Both the position numbers and the translations under genes were made by a program. 64,000 bases of DNA, from the NCBI GenBank assembly GCA_002413745.1, contig DHXP01000018.1, positions 81,231 through 145,230 of the forward strand, read 5' to 3'. This DNA comes from Flavobacterium sp. UBA5153. Lineage in GTDB: Bacteria > Bacteroidota > Bacteroidia > Flavobacteriales > Flavobacteriaceae. A model generated the notes under the pieces. That model searched no databases. It was not told the origin of the DNA and worked only from the letters and a program-made list of their open reading frames with translations. Below are positions 44,505 to 53,939 of the stretch, piece by piece. Numbering within the stretch: the stretch's first letter is position 1; every line of letters starts with the position of its first letter.

Positions 44505-46025
44505 ATGAACACTATAAATGAATATTTAAGTTTAAAAGAATTTGAATCTATAATCTTTGAAAATAATAAAATAGCTATAAGTGAGGTTGTTTTAAACAGG
44601 GTAAATGAAAGCTTTGTTTTTTTAAAGGATTTTTCTAAAAACAAAGTGATTTATGGTGTAAATACCGGTTTCGGACCAATGGCTCAATATCGAATTAAAG
44701 ATGAAGACCGAATCCAACTGCAATATAATTTAATAAGAAGCCATTCTTCCGGAACCGGAAAACCGTTAGATGCCATTTGTGTGAAAGCGGCAATTTTAGC
44801 GAGGTTAAATACACTTTTATTAGGGAATTCTGGCGTTCATTCGTCGGTAATTCATTTGATGAAGGAATTGATCAATAGAGATATTATTCCATTAATTTTC
44901 GAACACGGCGGTGTTGGTGCCAGTGGTGATTTGGTTCAATTGGCACATTTGGCTTTAGTCCTAATTGGTGAAGGCGAAGTTTTTTACAAAGGAGAAAGAA
45001 AATCGACTCAAGAAGTTTTCGAATTAGAAAATCTAAAGCCTATTCAGGTTGAAATCAGAGAAGGTTTAGCTTTGATTAACGGAACGTCGGTAATGACCGG
45101 AATTGGAGTTGTGAATGTTCATAATGCCAATAAATTATTAGATTGGTCGCTAAAATGCTCTTGTGCCATTAATGAAATAGTTCAAGCTTACGACGACCAC
45201 TTTTCGGAGGAATTAAACAATACCAAACGTCATAAAGGACAGCGTGAAGTGGCTGCGAGAATGAGAGAAAATCTTGTTGACAGTACTTTAATCCGAAAAA
45301 GAGAAGATCATTTATATACCGGCGAAAATAAGGAAGATATATTCAAGGAAAAAGTGCAGGAATACTATTCGTTGCGTTGTGTTCCTCAAATTTTGGGACC
45401 AGTTTTAGAAACCATAAATAATGTGGCATCTATTCTAGAAGACGAATTTAACTCGGCAAATGACAATCCGATTGTTGATGTAAAAAACCAACATGTGTAT
45501 CATGGAGGAAATTTCCATGGGGATTATATTTCTTTGGAAATGGACAAACTCAAGATTGTGATTACTAAATTGACGATGCTTGCCGAACGCCAGTTGAATT
45601 ATTTGCTGAATTCAAAAATCAACGAAATTCTTCCTCCATTTGTAAATCTGGGAACTTTAGGATTTAATTTCGGAATGCAAGGCGTTCAGTTTACGGCGAC
45701 TTCAACGACAGCCGAAAATCAAATGTTGTCCAATCCGATGTATATCCACAGTATTCCTAACAACAATGACAATCAGGATATTGTGAGCATGGGAACGAAT
45801 GCTGCGGTAATTACCGCAAAAGTAATAGAGAATGCTTTCGAAGTATTGAGTATTGAAATGATAACTATCGTTCAAGCCATAGATGCATTGGGACAAAAAG
45901 ATAAAATTTCGTCAGTTACCAGAAAAATGTATGACGATGTAAGAGCCATTGTCCCTGAATTTAAAGAAGATCAAGTAATGTATCCTTTTGTCCAAAAAGT
46001 TAAGGATTATCTGATGTCAAAATAA
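44505..46025 (+). CDS. Tyrosine ammonia-lyase
   Basis: 506 residues, the length of the characterised Flavobacterium johnsoniae enzyme as I recall it, with extensive similarity. It removes ammonia from tyrosine to give p-coumarate, the starter of the aryl polyene. The self-made MIO cofactor comes from A139-S140-G141 (GGVGASGDLVQLAHLAL), the catalytic Tyr is Y50 (YGVNTGFG), and S79-H80 takes the substrate-selectivity place, where His favours tyrosine or histidine over phenylalanine. Histidase is the main alternative, but its position at the head of a flexirubin operon argues for TAL. Starts the rightward operon. Confidence 0.9.
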   Translation: MNTINEYLSLKEFESIIFENNKIAISEVVLNRVNESFVFLKDFSKNKVIYGVNTGFGPMAQYRIKDEDRIQLQYNLIRSHSSGTGKPLDAICVKAAILARLNTLLLGNSGVHSSVIHLMKELINRDIIPLIFEHGGVGASGDLVQLAHLALVLIGEGEVFYKGERKSTQEVFELENLKPIQVEIREGLALINGTSVMTGIGVVNVHNANKLLDWSLKCSCAINEIVQAYDDHFSEELNNTKRHKGQREVAARMRENLVDSTLIRKREDHLYTGENKEDIFKEKVQEYYSLRCVPQILGPVLETINNVASILEDEFNSANDNPIVDVKNQHVYHGGNFHGDYISLEMDKLKIVITKLTMLAERQLNYLLNSKINEILPPFVNLGTLGFNFGMQGVQFTATSTTAENQMLSNPMYIHSIPNNNDNQDIVSMGTNAAVITAKVIENAFEVLSIEMITIVQAIDALGQKDKISSVTRKMYDDVRAIVPEFKEDQVMYPFVQKVKDYLMSK

Positions 46026-46038
46026 AAACACGAAGTCT

Positions 46039-46770
46039 ATGAAATGTGCATTGGTAACAGGTGGTTCAAGAGGAATTGGCAGTGCTATTTGTAAAAAATT
46101 AGCGGCGGATACGGATTATCATATTTTAATCAATTATCAGTCCAATAAAACTGCTGCGGAACAAACACTTGAAGAAGTAAAGAAATTAGGTGCCACGGGC
46201 GAGATTATCCCTTTTAACGTTGCGGACTTTGAAGAAGTAAAAACAGCATTAACACAATGGCAGGAAGCAAATCCGGAAGCGATTGTTGAGGTGATTGTGA
46301 ATAATGCCGGAATTACTAAAGACGGTTTGTTTATGTGGATGAGTCCAGAGGATTGGACAAGCGTGGTGAATACCAGTTTGAATGGGTTTTTTAATGTGAC
46401 CAATTTTTTTATTCAAAAAATGTTGCGCAATAAATATGGTCGTATTGTGAATATAGTTTCCCTTTCTGGTGTAAAAGGAACTCCGGGACAAACCAATTAT
46501 TCGGCTGCCAAAGGCGCTGTTGTTGCCGCCACAAAAGCATTAGCGCAAGAAGTAGCAAAACGAAAGATAACCGTAAATGCTGTTGCTCCGGGTTTTATCA
46601 GAACCGATATGACAAGCCAGTTAGACGAGAAAGAATTAATAAAATTGGTTCCCGTTAATCGTTTTGGAGAAGCCGAAGAAGTCGCTGATTTAGTGAGTTT
46701 TCTGGTTTCTAAAAAGGCCAGTTATATTACAGGTGAAATTATTAATATAAACGGGGGGATTTATTCTTAA
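46039..46770 (+). CDS. 3-oxoacyl-ACP reductase (FabG type)
   Basis: 243 residues. A short-chain dehydrogenase with the NADPH motif TGGSRGIGSAI (7-17), NNAG (about 89-92) and the catalytic Ser, Tyr and Lys in IVSLSGVKG and NYSAAKGAV. It should reduce the 3-oxo groups during polyene assembly, the ApeQ role of aryl-polyene clusters. It lies 13 bp after the tyrosine ammonia-lyase gene, so the two are probably co-transcribed. A 250-bp non-coding gap, A/T-rich with nothing recognisable, follows before darA. Confidence 0.9.
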   Translation: MKCALVTGGSRGIGSAICKKLAADTDYHILINYQSNKTAAEQTLEEVKKLGATGEIIPFNVADFEEVKTALTQWQEANPEAIVEVIVNNAGITKDGLFMWMSPEDWTSVVNTSLNGFFNVTNFFIQKMLRNKYGRIVNIVSLSGVKGTPGQTNYSAAKGAVVAATKALAQEVAKRKITVNAVAPGFIRTDMTSQLDEKELIKLVPVNRFGEAEEVADLVSFLVSKKASYITGEIININGGIYS

Positions 46771-47020
46771 AAGAGAATGAATAGAAGAGTTATAGTTACG
46801 TCAGAATTTTCATAAAAATTCATCAACAAACAAAAAATATCAGTAGCTTTATCAAAATTAATTATAAGAGGGATAGTTGTTTAAATATTTGAAATTCAAT
46901 AATTTAAATATACAACGATTTCTTTTTTTATGCGATTTTTTTACTTAAAATATTAATAAAAATTAGTTGTTAGGATAAATTATATTTTTTAATTATATTC
47001 GTATTTATAAATCACAAAAA

Positions 47021-47929
47021 ATGAAAAACGTCCTTGTTGTCTATTATTCTCAGTCGGGACAACTGGAATCTATTGCAAGAAACATTGCGAAGCCACTTTT
47101 GGATTCAGATGAGATTAATGTTACATTTCATGAAATTCAGTTAGAAAAACCGTTTCCTTTTCCTTGGAATAATGATGCTTTTTTTGATGCTTTTCCAGAA
47201 TCTTTTTTGCAAATCCCAACAGCTTTAAAACCAATTTCTCCTGAAATTTTAAATACAAAATTTGATTTAATTCTATTGAATTATCAAGTTTGGTATTTGT
47301 CTCCTTCCATCCCCATAAATTCATTTTTAAAAAGTCCGGAAGCCAAAATACTTTTAAATAATACTCCGGTAATAACTATCAGTGGGTCCAGAAATATGTG
47401 GATAATGGCTCAGGAAAAAATAAAAAAATTATTAAAACAAAACAATGCTCAACTCAAAGGAAATATTGCTTTGGTTGACCGAGCTGGAAATTTAATTAGC
47501 GTTTTTACTATATTTGACTGGATGTTTTCAGGAATTAAAAGAAAATATTTAGGCATTTTTCCAATGCCAGGAGTTTCGGATAAAGACATTAAAGAATCAT
47601 CAATATTTGGAAAAGTTATTCTTTCGGGTTTAAATGATAATAATTTAGAGAATTTACAATCGAAATTAGTAGAACTTGATGCCGTGAGAGTTAAACCATT
47701 TCTGATTACAGTAGATAGAACAGGGAATAAAATTTTTAAAATGTGGTCCAATTTTATCGTTAAAAAAGGAGAATTAAGAAAAACATGGCTCAAAGTTTTT
47801 AAAGTCTATTTGTTGGTTGCAATATGGGTAATCTCACCAATAGTGTTTGTATTTTACCTTATTTTTTATCCATTGATGCTAAATAAAATAAAAAAAGAAA
47901 AATCGTATTATAAAGGAATAGTAATTTAA
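47021..47929 (+). CDS. darA: Dialkylresorcinol condensing enzyme DarA
   Basis: 302 residues. A flavodoxin-like N-terminus (VVYYSQSGQLESIARNIA, 5-22) and a membrane helix near the C-terminus (VYLLVAIWVISPIVFVFYLIF, in part, about 263-283). The family acts with DarB to close and aromatise the dialkylresorcinol ring that is esterified to the aryl polyene in flexirubins. Start of the long rightward operon that runs to 58.2 kb, with darB 11 bp behind. A TATATTCG element at 46994 is a weak promoter candidate. Confidence 0.88.
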   Translation: MKNVLVVYYSQSGQLESIARNIAKPLLDSDEINVTFHEIQLEKPFPFPWNNDAFFDAFPESFLQIPTALKPISPEILNTKFDLILLNYQVWYLSPSIPINSFLKSPEAKILLNNTPVITISGSRNMWIMAQEKIKKLLKQNNAQLKGNIALVDRAGNLISVFTIFDWMFSGIKRKYLGIFPMPGVSDKDIKESSIFGKVILSGLNDNNLENLQSKLVELDAVRVKPFLITVDRTGNKIFKMWSNFIVKKGELRKTWLKVFKVYLLVAIWVISPIVFVFYLIFYPLMLNKIKKEKSYYKGIVI

Positions 47930-47940
47930 ATTTAAAAAAT

Positions 47941-49074
47941 ATGTTTGATGTTTACATAACAAAGACAAGTAAATTTTTGCCCAATAAAGTAATTTCTAAT
48001 GATGAAATGGAATCTTATTTGGGCTTAATCAACAATACAGTATCAAAAGTAAAAACCTTGATTCTAAGAAATAATAAGATTACTTCTCGCTATTATGCCT
48101 TGGATAAAAATGGAAAAGCCACACACACCAATGCTGAATTGACATTCAAAGCAATTGAGGCTTTGTTTGACGATGATTTTACAAAAGACGATATGGAAGT
48201 TTTGTCTTGCGGAACTTCATCACCAGATTACTTGTTGCCTTCTCATGCTGCAATGGTTCACGGATTCTTTAAAAATAAATCCGTAGAATTAAATTCATCG
48301 GCAGGTGTTTGTAATGCCGGTATGAATGCTCTAAAATTTGGTTTTTTGTCAGTACGATCCGGAAATTCTAAAACTGCAATTTGTACAGGTTCAGAGCGAT
48401 TTTCGTCCATGTTGATTGCAGACAGATTCGAATATGAGGTTGTCAATTTAAAAGCACTCGAAGAGCAACCCATACTTGCTTTCAAAAAGGATTTTTTACG
48501 TTTTATGTTGTCTGATGGAGCATCTGCTTTTTTATTGGAAAATGAACCAAAAGGAGAAACCCCATTAAAAATAGAGTGGATGGAAGCTTATTCTTTTGCA
48601 CACGAATTGGAAACTTGTATGTATGCCGGTGGAGATAAATTAGAAAACGGAGATATTAAACCTTGGTGTGATTATAAGTCGGATGAGTGGTTAGAACAAT
48701 CTGTTTTTTCAATAAAACAAGATGTTAAACTTTTAGATGTAAATATAATTGTAAAGGGAGCTGATTGTATAAAAATGGCATTAGAAAAAAATAATGTTAA
48801 ACCAGAAGATGTTACTTATTTTATGCCTCATATTTCTTCCTATTATTTTGAAGACAGATTGTTAAATCGGCTAACAGAAATAGGGATTGATATGCCAAAA
48901 GAAAAATGGTTTATAAACTTGAAAGATGTTGGTAATGTTGGTGCTGCTTCCGCTTTTTTAATGCTGGAAGAATTAATGAATTCAGGCCGTTTGAAAAAAG
49001 GAGATACAATGTTACTTGCTATTCCAGAAAGCGGACGTTTTTCTTATGCATTGGCCTATTTAACAGTTTGCTAA
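47941..49074 (+). CDS. darB: Dialkylresorcinol ketosynthase DarB (KAS III-like)
   Basis: 377 residues. A FabH-type condensing enzyme whose triad is C124 (SAGVCNAGMNA), H297 (FMPHISSYYF) and N332 (DVGNVGAASA). DarB joins a 3-oxoacyl chain to a second acyl chain to give the precursor that DarA cyclises to a 2,5-dialkylresorcinol. Paired with darA, as in all known dar loci. The next gene starts 6 bp after its stop with GTG. Confidence 0.9.
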   Translation: MFDVYITKTSKFLPNKVISNDEMESYLGLINNTVSKVKTLILRNNKITSRYYALDKNGKATHTNAELTFKAIEALFDDDFTKDDMEVLSCGTSSPDYLLPSHAAMVHGFFKNKSVELNSSAGVCNAGMNALKFGFLSVRSGNSKTAICTGSERFSSMLIADRFEYEVVNLKALEEQPILAFKKDFLRFMLSDGASAFLLENEPKGETPLKIEWMEAYSFAHELETCMYAGGDKLENGDIKPWCDYKSDEWLEQSVFSIKQDVKLLDVNIIVKGADCIKMALEKNNVKPEDVTYFMPHISSYYFEDRLLNRLTEIGIDMPKEKWFINLKDVGNVGAASAFLMLEELMNSGRLKKGDTMLLAIPESGRFSYALAYLTVC

Positions 49075-49080
49075 AAGACT

Positions 49081-49515
49081 GTGGGTGTGTCTAATACAGT
49101 ATTCGATAAAGATTTTGTAGAAAATTTGTTGCCGCAAAAATTTCCTTTTGTAATGGTCGATAAAATGTATTCTTATACCGAAAACTCTTTAGTTTCCGGT
49201 TTGAGAATTCAAAACGATAATATTTTTTTTCACAACGGAAACTTTGTTGAATCGGGATTAATAGAACACATGGCACAATCCGTGGCTTTACACACCGGAT
49301 ATCAGTTTTTTTTGAAACAGGAACCAGCGCCAACAGGTTACATAGGTTCTATTAAAGATGTTGAGATACGAAAACTGCCAAAACTCAATGACGAAATTCA
49401 AACAACGGTTACCATACTTCAGGAATTTGGAGGCATAACTTTAGTTGATGTGGCTACAAAACTAAATGGTGTTGAAATTGCCAAAGGTCAGATGAAAACA
49501 GTTTTAGCAAAATGA
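49081..49515 (+). CDS. Hot-dog-fold ApeP-like 3-hydroxyacyl-ACP dehydratase
   Basis: 144 residues from a GTG start. A single hot-dog domain with LLPQKFPFVMVDKM at the N-terminus and GLIEHMAQSVALHTGY in the central helix. It lacks the GHFPGxPxMPG loop of FabZ, but that loop is also absent in ApeP-type dehydratases of aryl-polyene clusters, which it resembles (EHMAQ, and TGYIGSIKDVEI). The family's early His is Gln here (LPQ), unlike the paralogue next to it. Overlaps the next gene by 4 bp (ATGA), so the two may form a heterodimer. Confidence 0.75.
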   Translation: MGVSNTVFDKDFVENLLPQKFPFVMVDKMYSYTENSLVSGLRIQNDNIFFHNGNFVESGLIEHMAQSVALHTGYQFFLKQEPAPTGYIGSIKDVEIRKLPKLNDEIQTTVTILQEFGGITLVDVATKLNGVEIAKGQMKTVLAK

Positions 49516-49991
49516 TTTTGAAAGGAATGGATACTTCAATAGACATAAAAAATTATTTACCACATCGAGCACCAATGCTTATGGTTGATAAGTGTATTGC
49601 TATTAATAATGAAAAAGTAGAAACCGTTTTTGAAATAAAAGAAGATAATATTTTCATTCAGAATAACACTTTTTTAGAAGCTGGATTAATCGAAAACGCA
49701 GCACAAACCTGTTCGTCAATTGTTGCAAAAGACTATTTTGTGCATGAAAACAATGAGGATAAAGGAGGCGTTGATGTTATTGGATTTATTAGTGCTATAA
49801 AAACATTAAAAATTTTTGCACTTCCAAAGGTGAAGAGTACAATAAATACCAAAGCGACATTGATTTCTAAATTTGTAACAGATGATTACAGTTTGTGTAC
49901 CATGAGTTGCCAAACCTTTCACAAAAAGGAATTGCTTTTAGAAGGAGAAATTAATCTTTTTATTCGCCCCGCCCCAGCACTCCCAAAATGA
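49512..49991 (+). CDS. Hot-dog-fold ApeP-like 3-hydroxyacyl-ACP dehydratase, second copy
   Basis: 159 residues (or 153 if translation starts at the Met at 49530). A hot-dog domain with LPHRAPMLMVDKC, where the His of the family is present, and GLIENAAQTCSS. It is a diverged tandem paralogue of the preceding gene, with a 4-bp overlap. Expected role: dehydration of 3-hydroxyacyl-ACP in polyene chain growth. The His difference between the two copies suggests that this one carries the active site and the first is structural; that is inference. Confidence 0.75.
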   Translation: MILKGMDTSIDIKNYLPHRAPMLMVDKCIAINNEKVETVFEIKEDNIFIQNNTFLEAGLIENAAQTCSSIVAKDYFVHENNEDKGGVDVIGFISAIKTLKIFALPKVKSTINTKATLISKFVTDDYSLCTMSCQTFHKKELLLEGEINLFIRPAPALPK

Positions 49992-50031
49992 GAGTGATCC
50001 GAAAGGATTTTGATTTATTAATAATTGACAG

Positions 50032-50436
50032 ATGAAAAAAGAAGAAGTACCACAGGACATAGGCAATCTTTCTGAAAAGAACATGAAGGAATTGGTTTAT
50101 GCCACTGATGAAAAAGGAAATTATACCACGGCTCTAAGTACGGGTTGGGAACCAAAAACCATTGCACTTTCTAATTCCATCGAAGTGATTAATGAACGCA
50201 TTGCCATTGCAAAAAAACAAGTAAAAAATAATGAAGTAAGTCCGATTTGCTATTTTATGGAATTGCATAAAATGGACATTTCCATTTTATCCAGCTATGT
50301 TGGAATGTGGCAATGGCGTGTAAAAAGACATTTTAAACCCAAAGTGTTCACAGGATTAAGTGACAAAATTTTACAGAAGTATGCTGAAACTTTCGCTATT
50401 TCTATTGCCGAATTAAGAAATTTTAAAACAGATTAA
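50032..50436 (+). CDS. Conserved flexirubin-cluster protein of unknown function
   Basis: 134 residues, not related to any family that I recognise. It is soluble and mostly helical with no signal peptide or membrane segment. A conserved-looking central part reads YFMELHKMDISILSSYVGMWQWRVKRHF, and the C-terminal half (FTGLSDKILQKYAETFAISIAELRNF) resembles a small helical or helix-turn-helix unit. It ends one base into the start of the BtrH-like gene (stop and ATG overlap), so the two are translationally coupled and may act together. Confidence 0.6.
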   Translation: MKKEEVPQDIGNLSEKNMKELVYATDEKGNYTTALSTGWEPKTIALSNSIEVINERIAIAKKQVKNNEVSPICYFMELHKMDISILSSYVGMWQWRVKRHFKPKVFTGLSDKILQKYAETFAISIAELRNFKTD

Positions 50437-51434
50437 TGGAAACCAATTTTACACATCATCAATCTGCGCACTGTGAAAACGGAGTTGCCTCCAATTTATT
50501 AAAGCACAATGGTTTGAATATTAGCGAACCGATGGTTTTTGGTATTGGTTCAGGTCTTTTCTTTGTTTATTTGCCATTTATCAAAATCAATTATGCGCCA
50601 GGAATCAGTTATAGACCAATGCCAGGTCAAATTTTCAATAAACTCGCTAAACGATTAGGATTAAAAATAAAAAGACAAAAGTTTTCTAGCATTGCGAATG
50701 CTAATAAAGCTTTAGACGAAAATTTAAAAAACAATATTCCAACAGGATTGCAGGTTGGTGTTTACAACTTGACTTATTTCCCGGATGAATACCGGTTTCA
50801 TTTCAACGCACACAACTTGGTTGTATATGGGAAAACGGAAACTGATTATTTAATCAGTGATCCGGTTATGGAAACCGTAACGACATTGACACATGAAGAA
50901 CTAAACAAAGTGCGTTTTGCCAAAGGAGCTTTTGCGCCAAGAGGACAAATGTATTATCCGATTCAAATTCCTGCAACTGTCGATTTAAAAAGCGCTATAA
51001 TCAAAGGAATAAAGAATACCTGTCGCGATATGTTGGCTCCAATACCAATTATTGGTGTTAGAGGAATAAAATTAGTAGCCAGACAAATTAGAAAATGGCC
51101 GATTAAACACGGAACCAAAAAAGCGAATCATTATCTGGCTCAAATGGTCAGAATGCAGGAAGAAATAGGAACTGGAGGTGGCGGTTTTAGATTTATTTAT
51201 GCCGCATTTTTGCAGGAAGCTTCTGTTGTTTTAGAAAACGAAAAACTAAAAGAATTGTCACGAGAAATGACCGCAATTGGTGATTTATGGAGAGATTTTG
51301 CGGTAGAAGCTTCAAGAATTTACAAAAACAGAAGTACACAGGTTGATGTTTACAACACCATTGCCGACCAACTTTTGGACATTGCCAATAAAGAAGAAGA
51401 GTTCTTTAAAAAATTAAAAAAAGCAATTAGCTAA
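50436..51434 (+). CDS. BtrH-like (peptidase C39-fold) putative acyltransferase
   Basis: 332 residues. The N-terminal half matches the BtrH N-terminal domain of butirosin biosynthesis, which moves an acyl group from an acyl carrier protein to an acceptor. A Cys-His-Asp set is visible: C13 (HCENGVASNLL), H126 (FNAHNLVVYG) and D142 (LISDPV), the order of papain/C39-like folds. The C-terminal half (about 170-332) is helical with a predicted coiled coil and fits the DUF4872 type. In this cluster it might ester-link the aryl-polyene acyl chain to the dialkylresorcinol, the step that makes flexirubin; this is inference. Confidence 0.75.
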   Translation: METNFTHHQSAHCENGVASNLLKHNGLNISEPMVFGIGSGLFFVYLPFIKINYAPGISYRPMPGQIFNKLAKRLGLKIKRQKFSSIANANKALDENLKNNIPTGLQVGVYNLTYFPDEYRFHFNAHNLVVYGKTETDYLISDPVMETVTTLTHEELNKVRFAKGAFAPRGQMYYPIQIPATVDLKSAIIKGIKNTCRDMLAPIPIIGVRGIKLVARQIRKWPIKHGTKKANHYLAQMVRMQEEIGTGGGGFRFIYAAFLQEASVVLENEKLKELSREMTAIGDLWRDFAVEASRIYKNRSTQVDVYNTIADQLLDIANKEEEFFKKLKKAIS

Positions 51435-51435
51435 A

Positions 51436-52197
51436 ATGCCTATTTTGAAAACCATTATCCAAATAACAGCACTTTCAAAAAAATACAAAGATGCCGAAAT
51501 GTATTCTTTGGACGACTTTACGCTGACTATTAAGGAAGGCCAAATTTTCGGATTATTAGGTCCAAATGGTGCCGGAAAAACCACATTAATTTCGATGCTT
51601 TGCGGATTGGTAAAACCTACTTCAGGAAGTTTTACTATCGATAATATGACATATTCGAAAAATTCAGACGAAATAAAGAAAATTATTGGCGTTGTGCCAC
51701 AAGAATATGCATTGTATCCAACATTAACCGCAAGGGAAAATTTGCTTTATTTTGGAAGTATGTATGGTTTAAAAGGCAGTAATCTAAAAGAGAAAGTAAT
51801 CGAAAGTTTAGATTTTCTTGGATTATTAAAATTTGCCGACAAACGAATTGAAACCTTTTCTGGCGGAATGAAACGCCGAGTCAACCTGATTGCCGGAATT
51901 TTGCACAACCCAAAAGTGCTTTTTCTGGACGAACCAACAGTCGGTGTTGACGTGCAGTCTAAAAATGCCATTATTGATTATCTAAAACAACTAAACAAAA
52001 ACGGTACGACTATAATTTACACTTCGCATCATTTATTGGAAGCACAGGATTTTTGTACCGATATTGCAATTTTAGACCGAGGAAAAATTCATGCACAAGG
52101 CACGCCGACTGATTTAATTGCTGCAACGGCAAATGCCAGAAACCTTGAAGACGTTTTTATTTCATTAACAGGAAAAGAAATGAGAGATGATATATAA
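51436..52197 (+). CDS. ABC-2-type exporter ATP-binding protein
   Basis: 253 residues with Walker A GPNGAGKTT (42-50), signature FSGGMKRRV, Walker B VLFLDEP and the switch His in YTSHHLLEAQ. It is of the drug/polysaccharide exporter type that pairs with the ABC-2 permease in the next gene (11-bp overlap). In the flexirubin operon it probably moves the pigment or its precursor toward the outer membrane, where flexirubins accumulate. Confidence 0.9.
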   Translation: MPILKTIIQITALSKKYKDAEMYSLDDFTLTIKEGQIFGLLGPNGAGKTTLISMLCGLVKPTSGSFTIDNMTYSKNSDEIKKIIGVVPQEYALYPTLTARENLLYFGSMYGLKGSNLKEKVIESLDFLGLLKFADKRIETFSGGMKRRVNLIAGILHNPKVLFLDEPTVGVDVQSKNAIIDYLKQLNKNGTTIIYTSHHLLEAQDFCTDIAILDRGKIHAQGTPTDLIAATANARNLEDVFISLTGKEMRDDI

Positions 52198-53470
52198 ACT
52201 ATGGATGTCCATTTATAAAGAATTTCTGTTGCTGAAAAGAGATTTAGGGGGCGTGGTTACTCTATTTGTAATGCCTCTGGTATTGATAATTGCTGTAACA
52301 TTAATTCAAGACAGTACTTTCAAAACAGTTACCAATGCAAAAATTCATATTCTTTTTGTTGATAATGACAAAGGAAAAGTATCAAAAACAGTTTATGATA
52401 ATTTAGAAAAAAGCGATATTTTTAGTGTTGTTACTAAAATTGACAACGAACCGCTGTCTGAAGCACTAGCGAAAGAGGCGGTTTTTAAGGGAAAATATCA
52501 ATTAGCGATCATTATTCCGAAAAATTTAAGTTCTGATTTGCAGACCAAAATTGACCAGAATGTCCAAAAAATGGTAAGCAGTTTAGGATTGACGGATACT
52601 TTGACAAAAAAGGGAAATTCAAAGATAATCAATCAAAAGGAAGTAAAACTTTATTTTGATCCAGCGGTGCAAATGAATTTCAAAAATGCAGTAATGAGTT
52701 CTATTGACAAAATGATTTCACAAATAGAAACGCATTCTATTTATGCTACTTTTCAAGAACAGTTGGGCGAAGGCAGTACTAGTTTTGAGCAAAAAAGTTT
52801 TATTACTTTCAAAGAAATAGTTCCGAAAGTAAACGACAAAGAAATAATCCCGAATTCGGTTCAGCATAACGTTCCGGCATGGACACTTTTTGCTATATTT
52901 TTTATTGTTATTCCATTATCCATCAATGTTGTAAAAGAAAAAACACAGGGAACTTTTGTTCGTTTACGTACGAATCCGGTTTCTAACGGGATTGTTTTAG
53001 CAGGAAAAACGGTGATGTATTTAATCATTTGTATGATTCAGTTTTATATGATGGTCGCGGTTGCAATATTCCTGTTTCCACATTTAGGTTTGCCGGCACT
53101 TAATGTTGAAGGAAATTTATTTCTGATGAGTATCGTCGCTTTATTTTCAGGATTTGCCGCCATTGGTTTCGGAATTTTATTAGGAACTATTGCCAAAACC
53201 CAAGAACAATCTGCCCCTTTTGGAGCAACAGCCACGATTATTTTAGCCGCCATCGGAGGTGTTTGGGTTCCTGTTTTTGCAATGCCCAAAGTGATGCAAA
53301 TCATTGCCCAATCCTCGCCAATGAATTGGGGATTGAATGCTTTTTATGATGTTTTATTACGTAATGCCACAATTTTGGATATCTTGCCGGAAATAAGTTT
53401 GTTATTTTTGTTTTTCCTAATTACCATAACCTTCGCCTTGTTGTATGATAAAAAGAAAAGAGCAGTTTAA
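52187..53470 (+). CDS. ABC-2-type exporter permease
   Basis: 427 residues. One N-terminal membrane helix (LGGVVTLFVMPLVLIIAVTL), a large extracytoplasmic domain (about 45-220), then five C-terminal helices from about 225 (WTLFAIFFIVIPLSINVV) to 422 (LLFLFFLITITFALLYD). This is the YhgE/Pip-like or ABC2_membrane_3 layout. It overlaps the ATPase gene by 11 bp and the thioesterase gene by 26 bp. Together with the ATPase it forms a complete exporter. Confidence 0.88.
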   Translation: MIYKLWMSIYKEFLLLKRDLGGVVTLFVMPLVLIIAVTLIQDSTFKTVTNAKIHILFVDNDKGKVSKTVYDNLEKSDIFSVVTKIDNEPLSEALAKEAVFKGKYQLAIIIPKNLSSDLQTKIDQNVQKMVSSLGLTDTLTKKGNSKIINQKEVKLYFDPAVQMNFKNAVMSSIDKMISQIETHSIYATFQEQLGEGSTSFEQKSFITFKEIVPKVNDKEIIPNSVQHNVPAWTLFAIFFIVIPLSINVVKEKTQGTFVRLRTNPVSNGIVLAGKTVMYLIICMIQFYMMVAVAIFLFPHLGLPALNVEGNLFLMSIVALFSGFAAIGFGILLGTIAKTQEQSAPFGATATIILAAIGGVWVPVFAMPKVMQIIAQSSPMNWGLNAFYDVLLRNATILDILPEISLLFLFFLITITFALLYDKKKRAV

Positions 53471-53894
53471 CGAAGCCACAGCTTTGACCGTTACCCAAGA
53501 AATTAGGGTACGATTCAACGAAACCGATCCGCTCGGGATCGTTTGGCACGGTCATTATATCACGTATTTTGAAGATGGTCGGGAAGCATTCGGACGATAT
53601 CACGGGATTTCCTATCTTGATGTTTTCGACAGCGGATTTACAACGCCAATTGTCAAATCAATCTGCGAGCATAAATTATCGTTGCGTTATGGCGATGTGG
53701 TTCGAATTGAAACTACTATTATTGATACGCCAGCGGCCAAAATGATTTTCAGATATAAAATTTTTGACACCAATAATGAAATTGCCTGTACCGGTGAAAC
53801 CATTCAAGTTTTTTTGGATAGCAAAGGCGAATTAATGCTGACCAATCCGCCATTTTACGAAGAATGGAAGAGAAAAGTAGGATTGTTATTATAA
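53445..53894 (+). CDS. Acyl-CoA / acyl-ACP thioesterase (4-hydroxybenzoyl-CoA thioesterase family)
   Basis: 149 residues. A hot-dog thioesterase with the YbgC/FadM-like motif RFNETDPLGIVWHGHYITYFEDGRE, in part (catalytic Asp in TDPLGIVWH). It should release acyl chains or edit misloaded carrier proteins, as does the ApeK-like gene of aryl-polyene clusters. Its ATG lies inside the 3' end of the permease gene; initiation at a later codon is possible but none looks better. Confidence 0.82.
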   Translation: MIKRKEQFNEATALTVTQEIRVRFNETDPLGIVWHGHYITYFEDGREAFGRYHGISYLDVFDSGFTTPIVKSICEHKLSLRYGDVVRIETTIIDTPAAKMIFRYKIFDTNNEIACTGETIQVFLDSKGELMLTNPPFYEEWKRKVGLLL

Positions 53895-53908
53895 TGAAAA
53901 TTGAATTG

Positions 53909-53928
53909 CCGTTGGTTTTAACCAACGG
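53909..53928 (+). repeat. Intra-operon hairpin
   Basis: CCGTTGGTT-TT-AACCAACGG forms a strong hairpin between the thioesterase and ketosynthase genes. There is no T-run, so it is more likely a repeat or processing site than a terminator. Confidence 0.5.
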
Positions 53929-53939
53929 ATAAAAAATAT

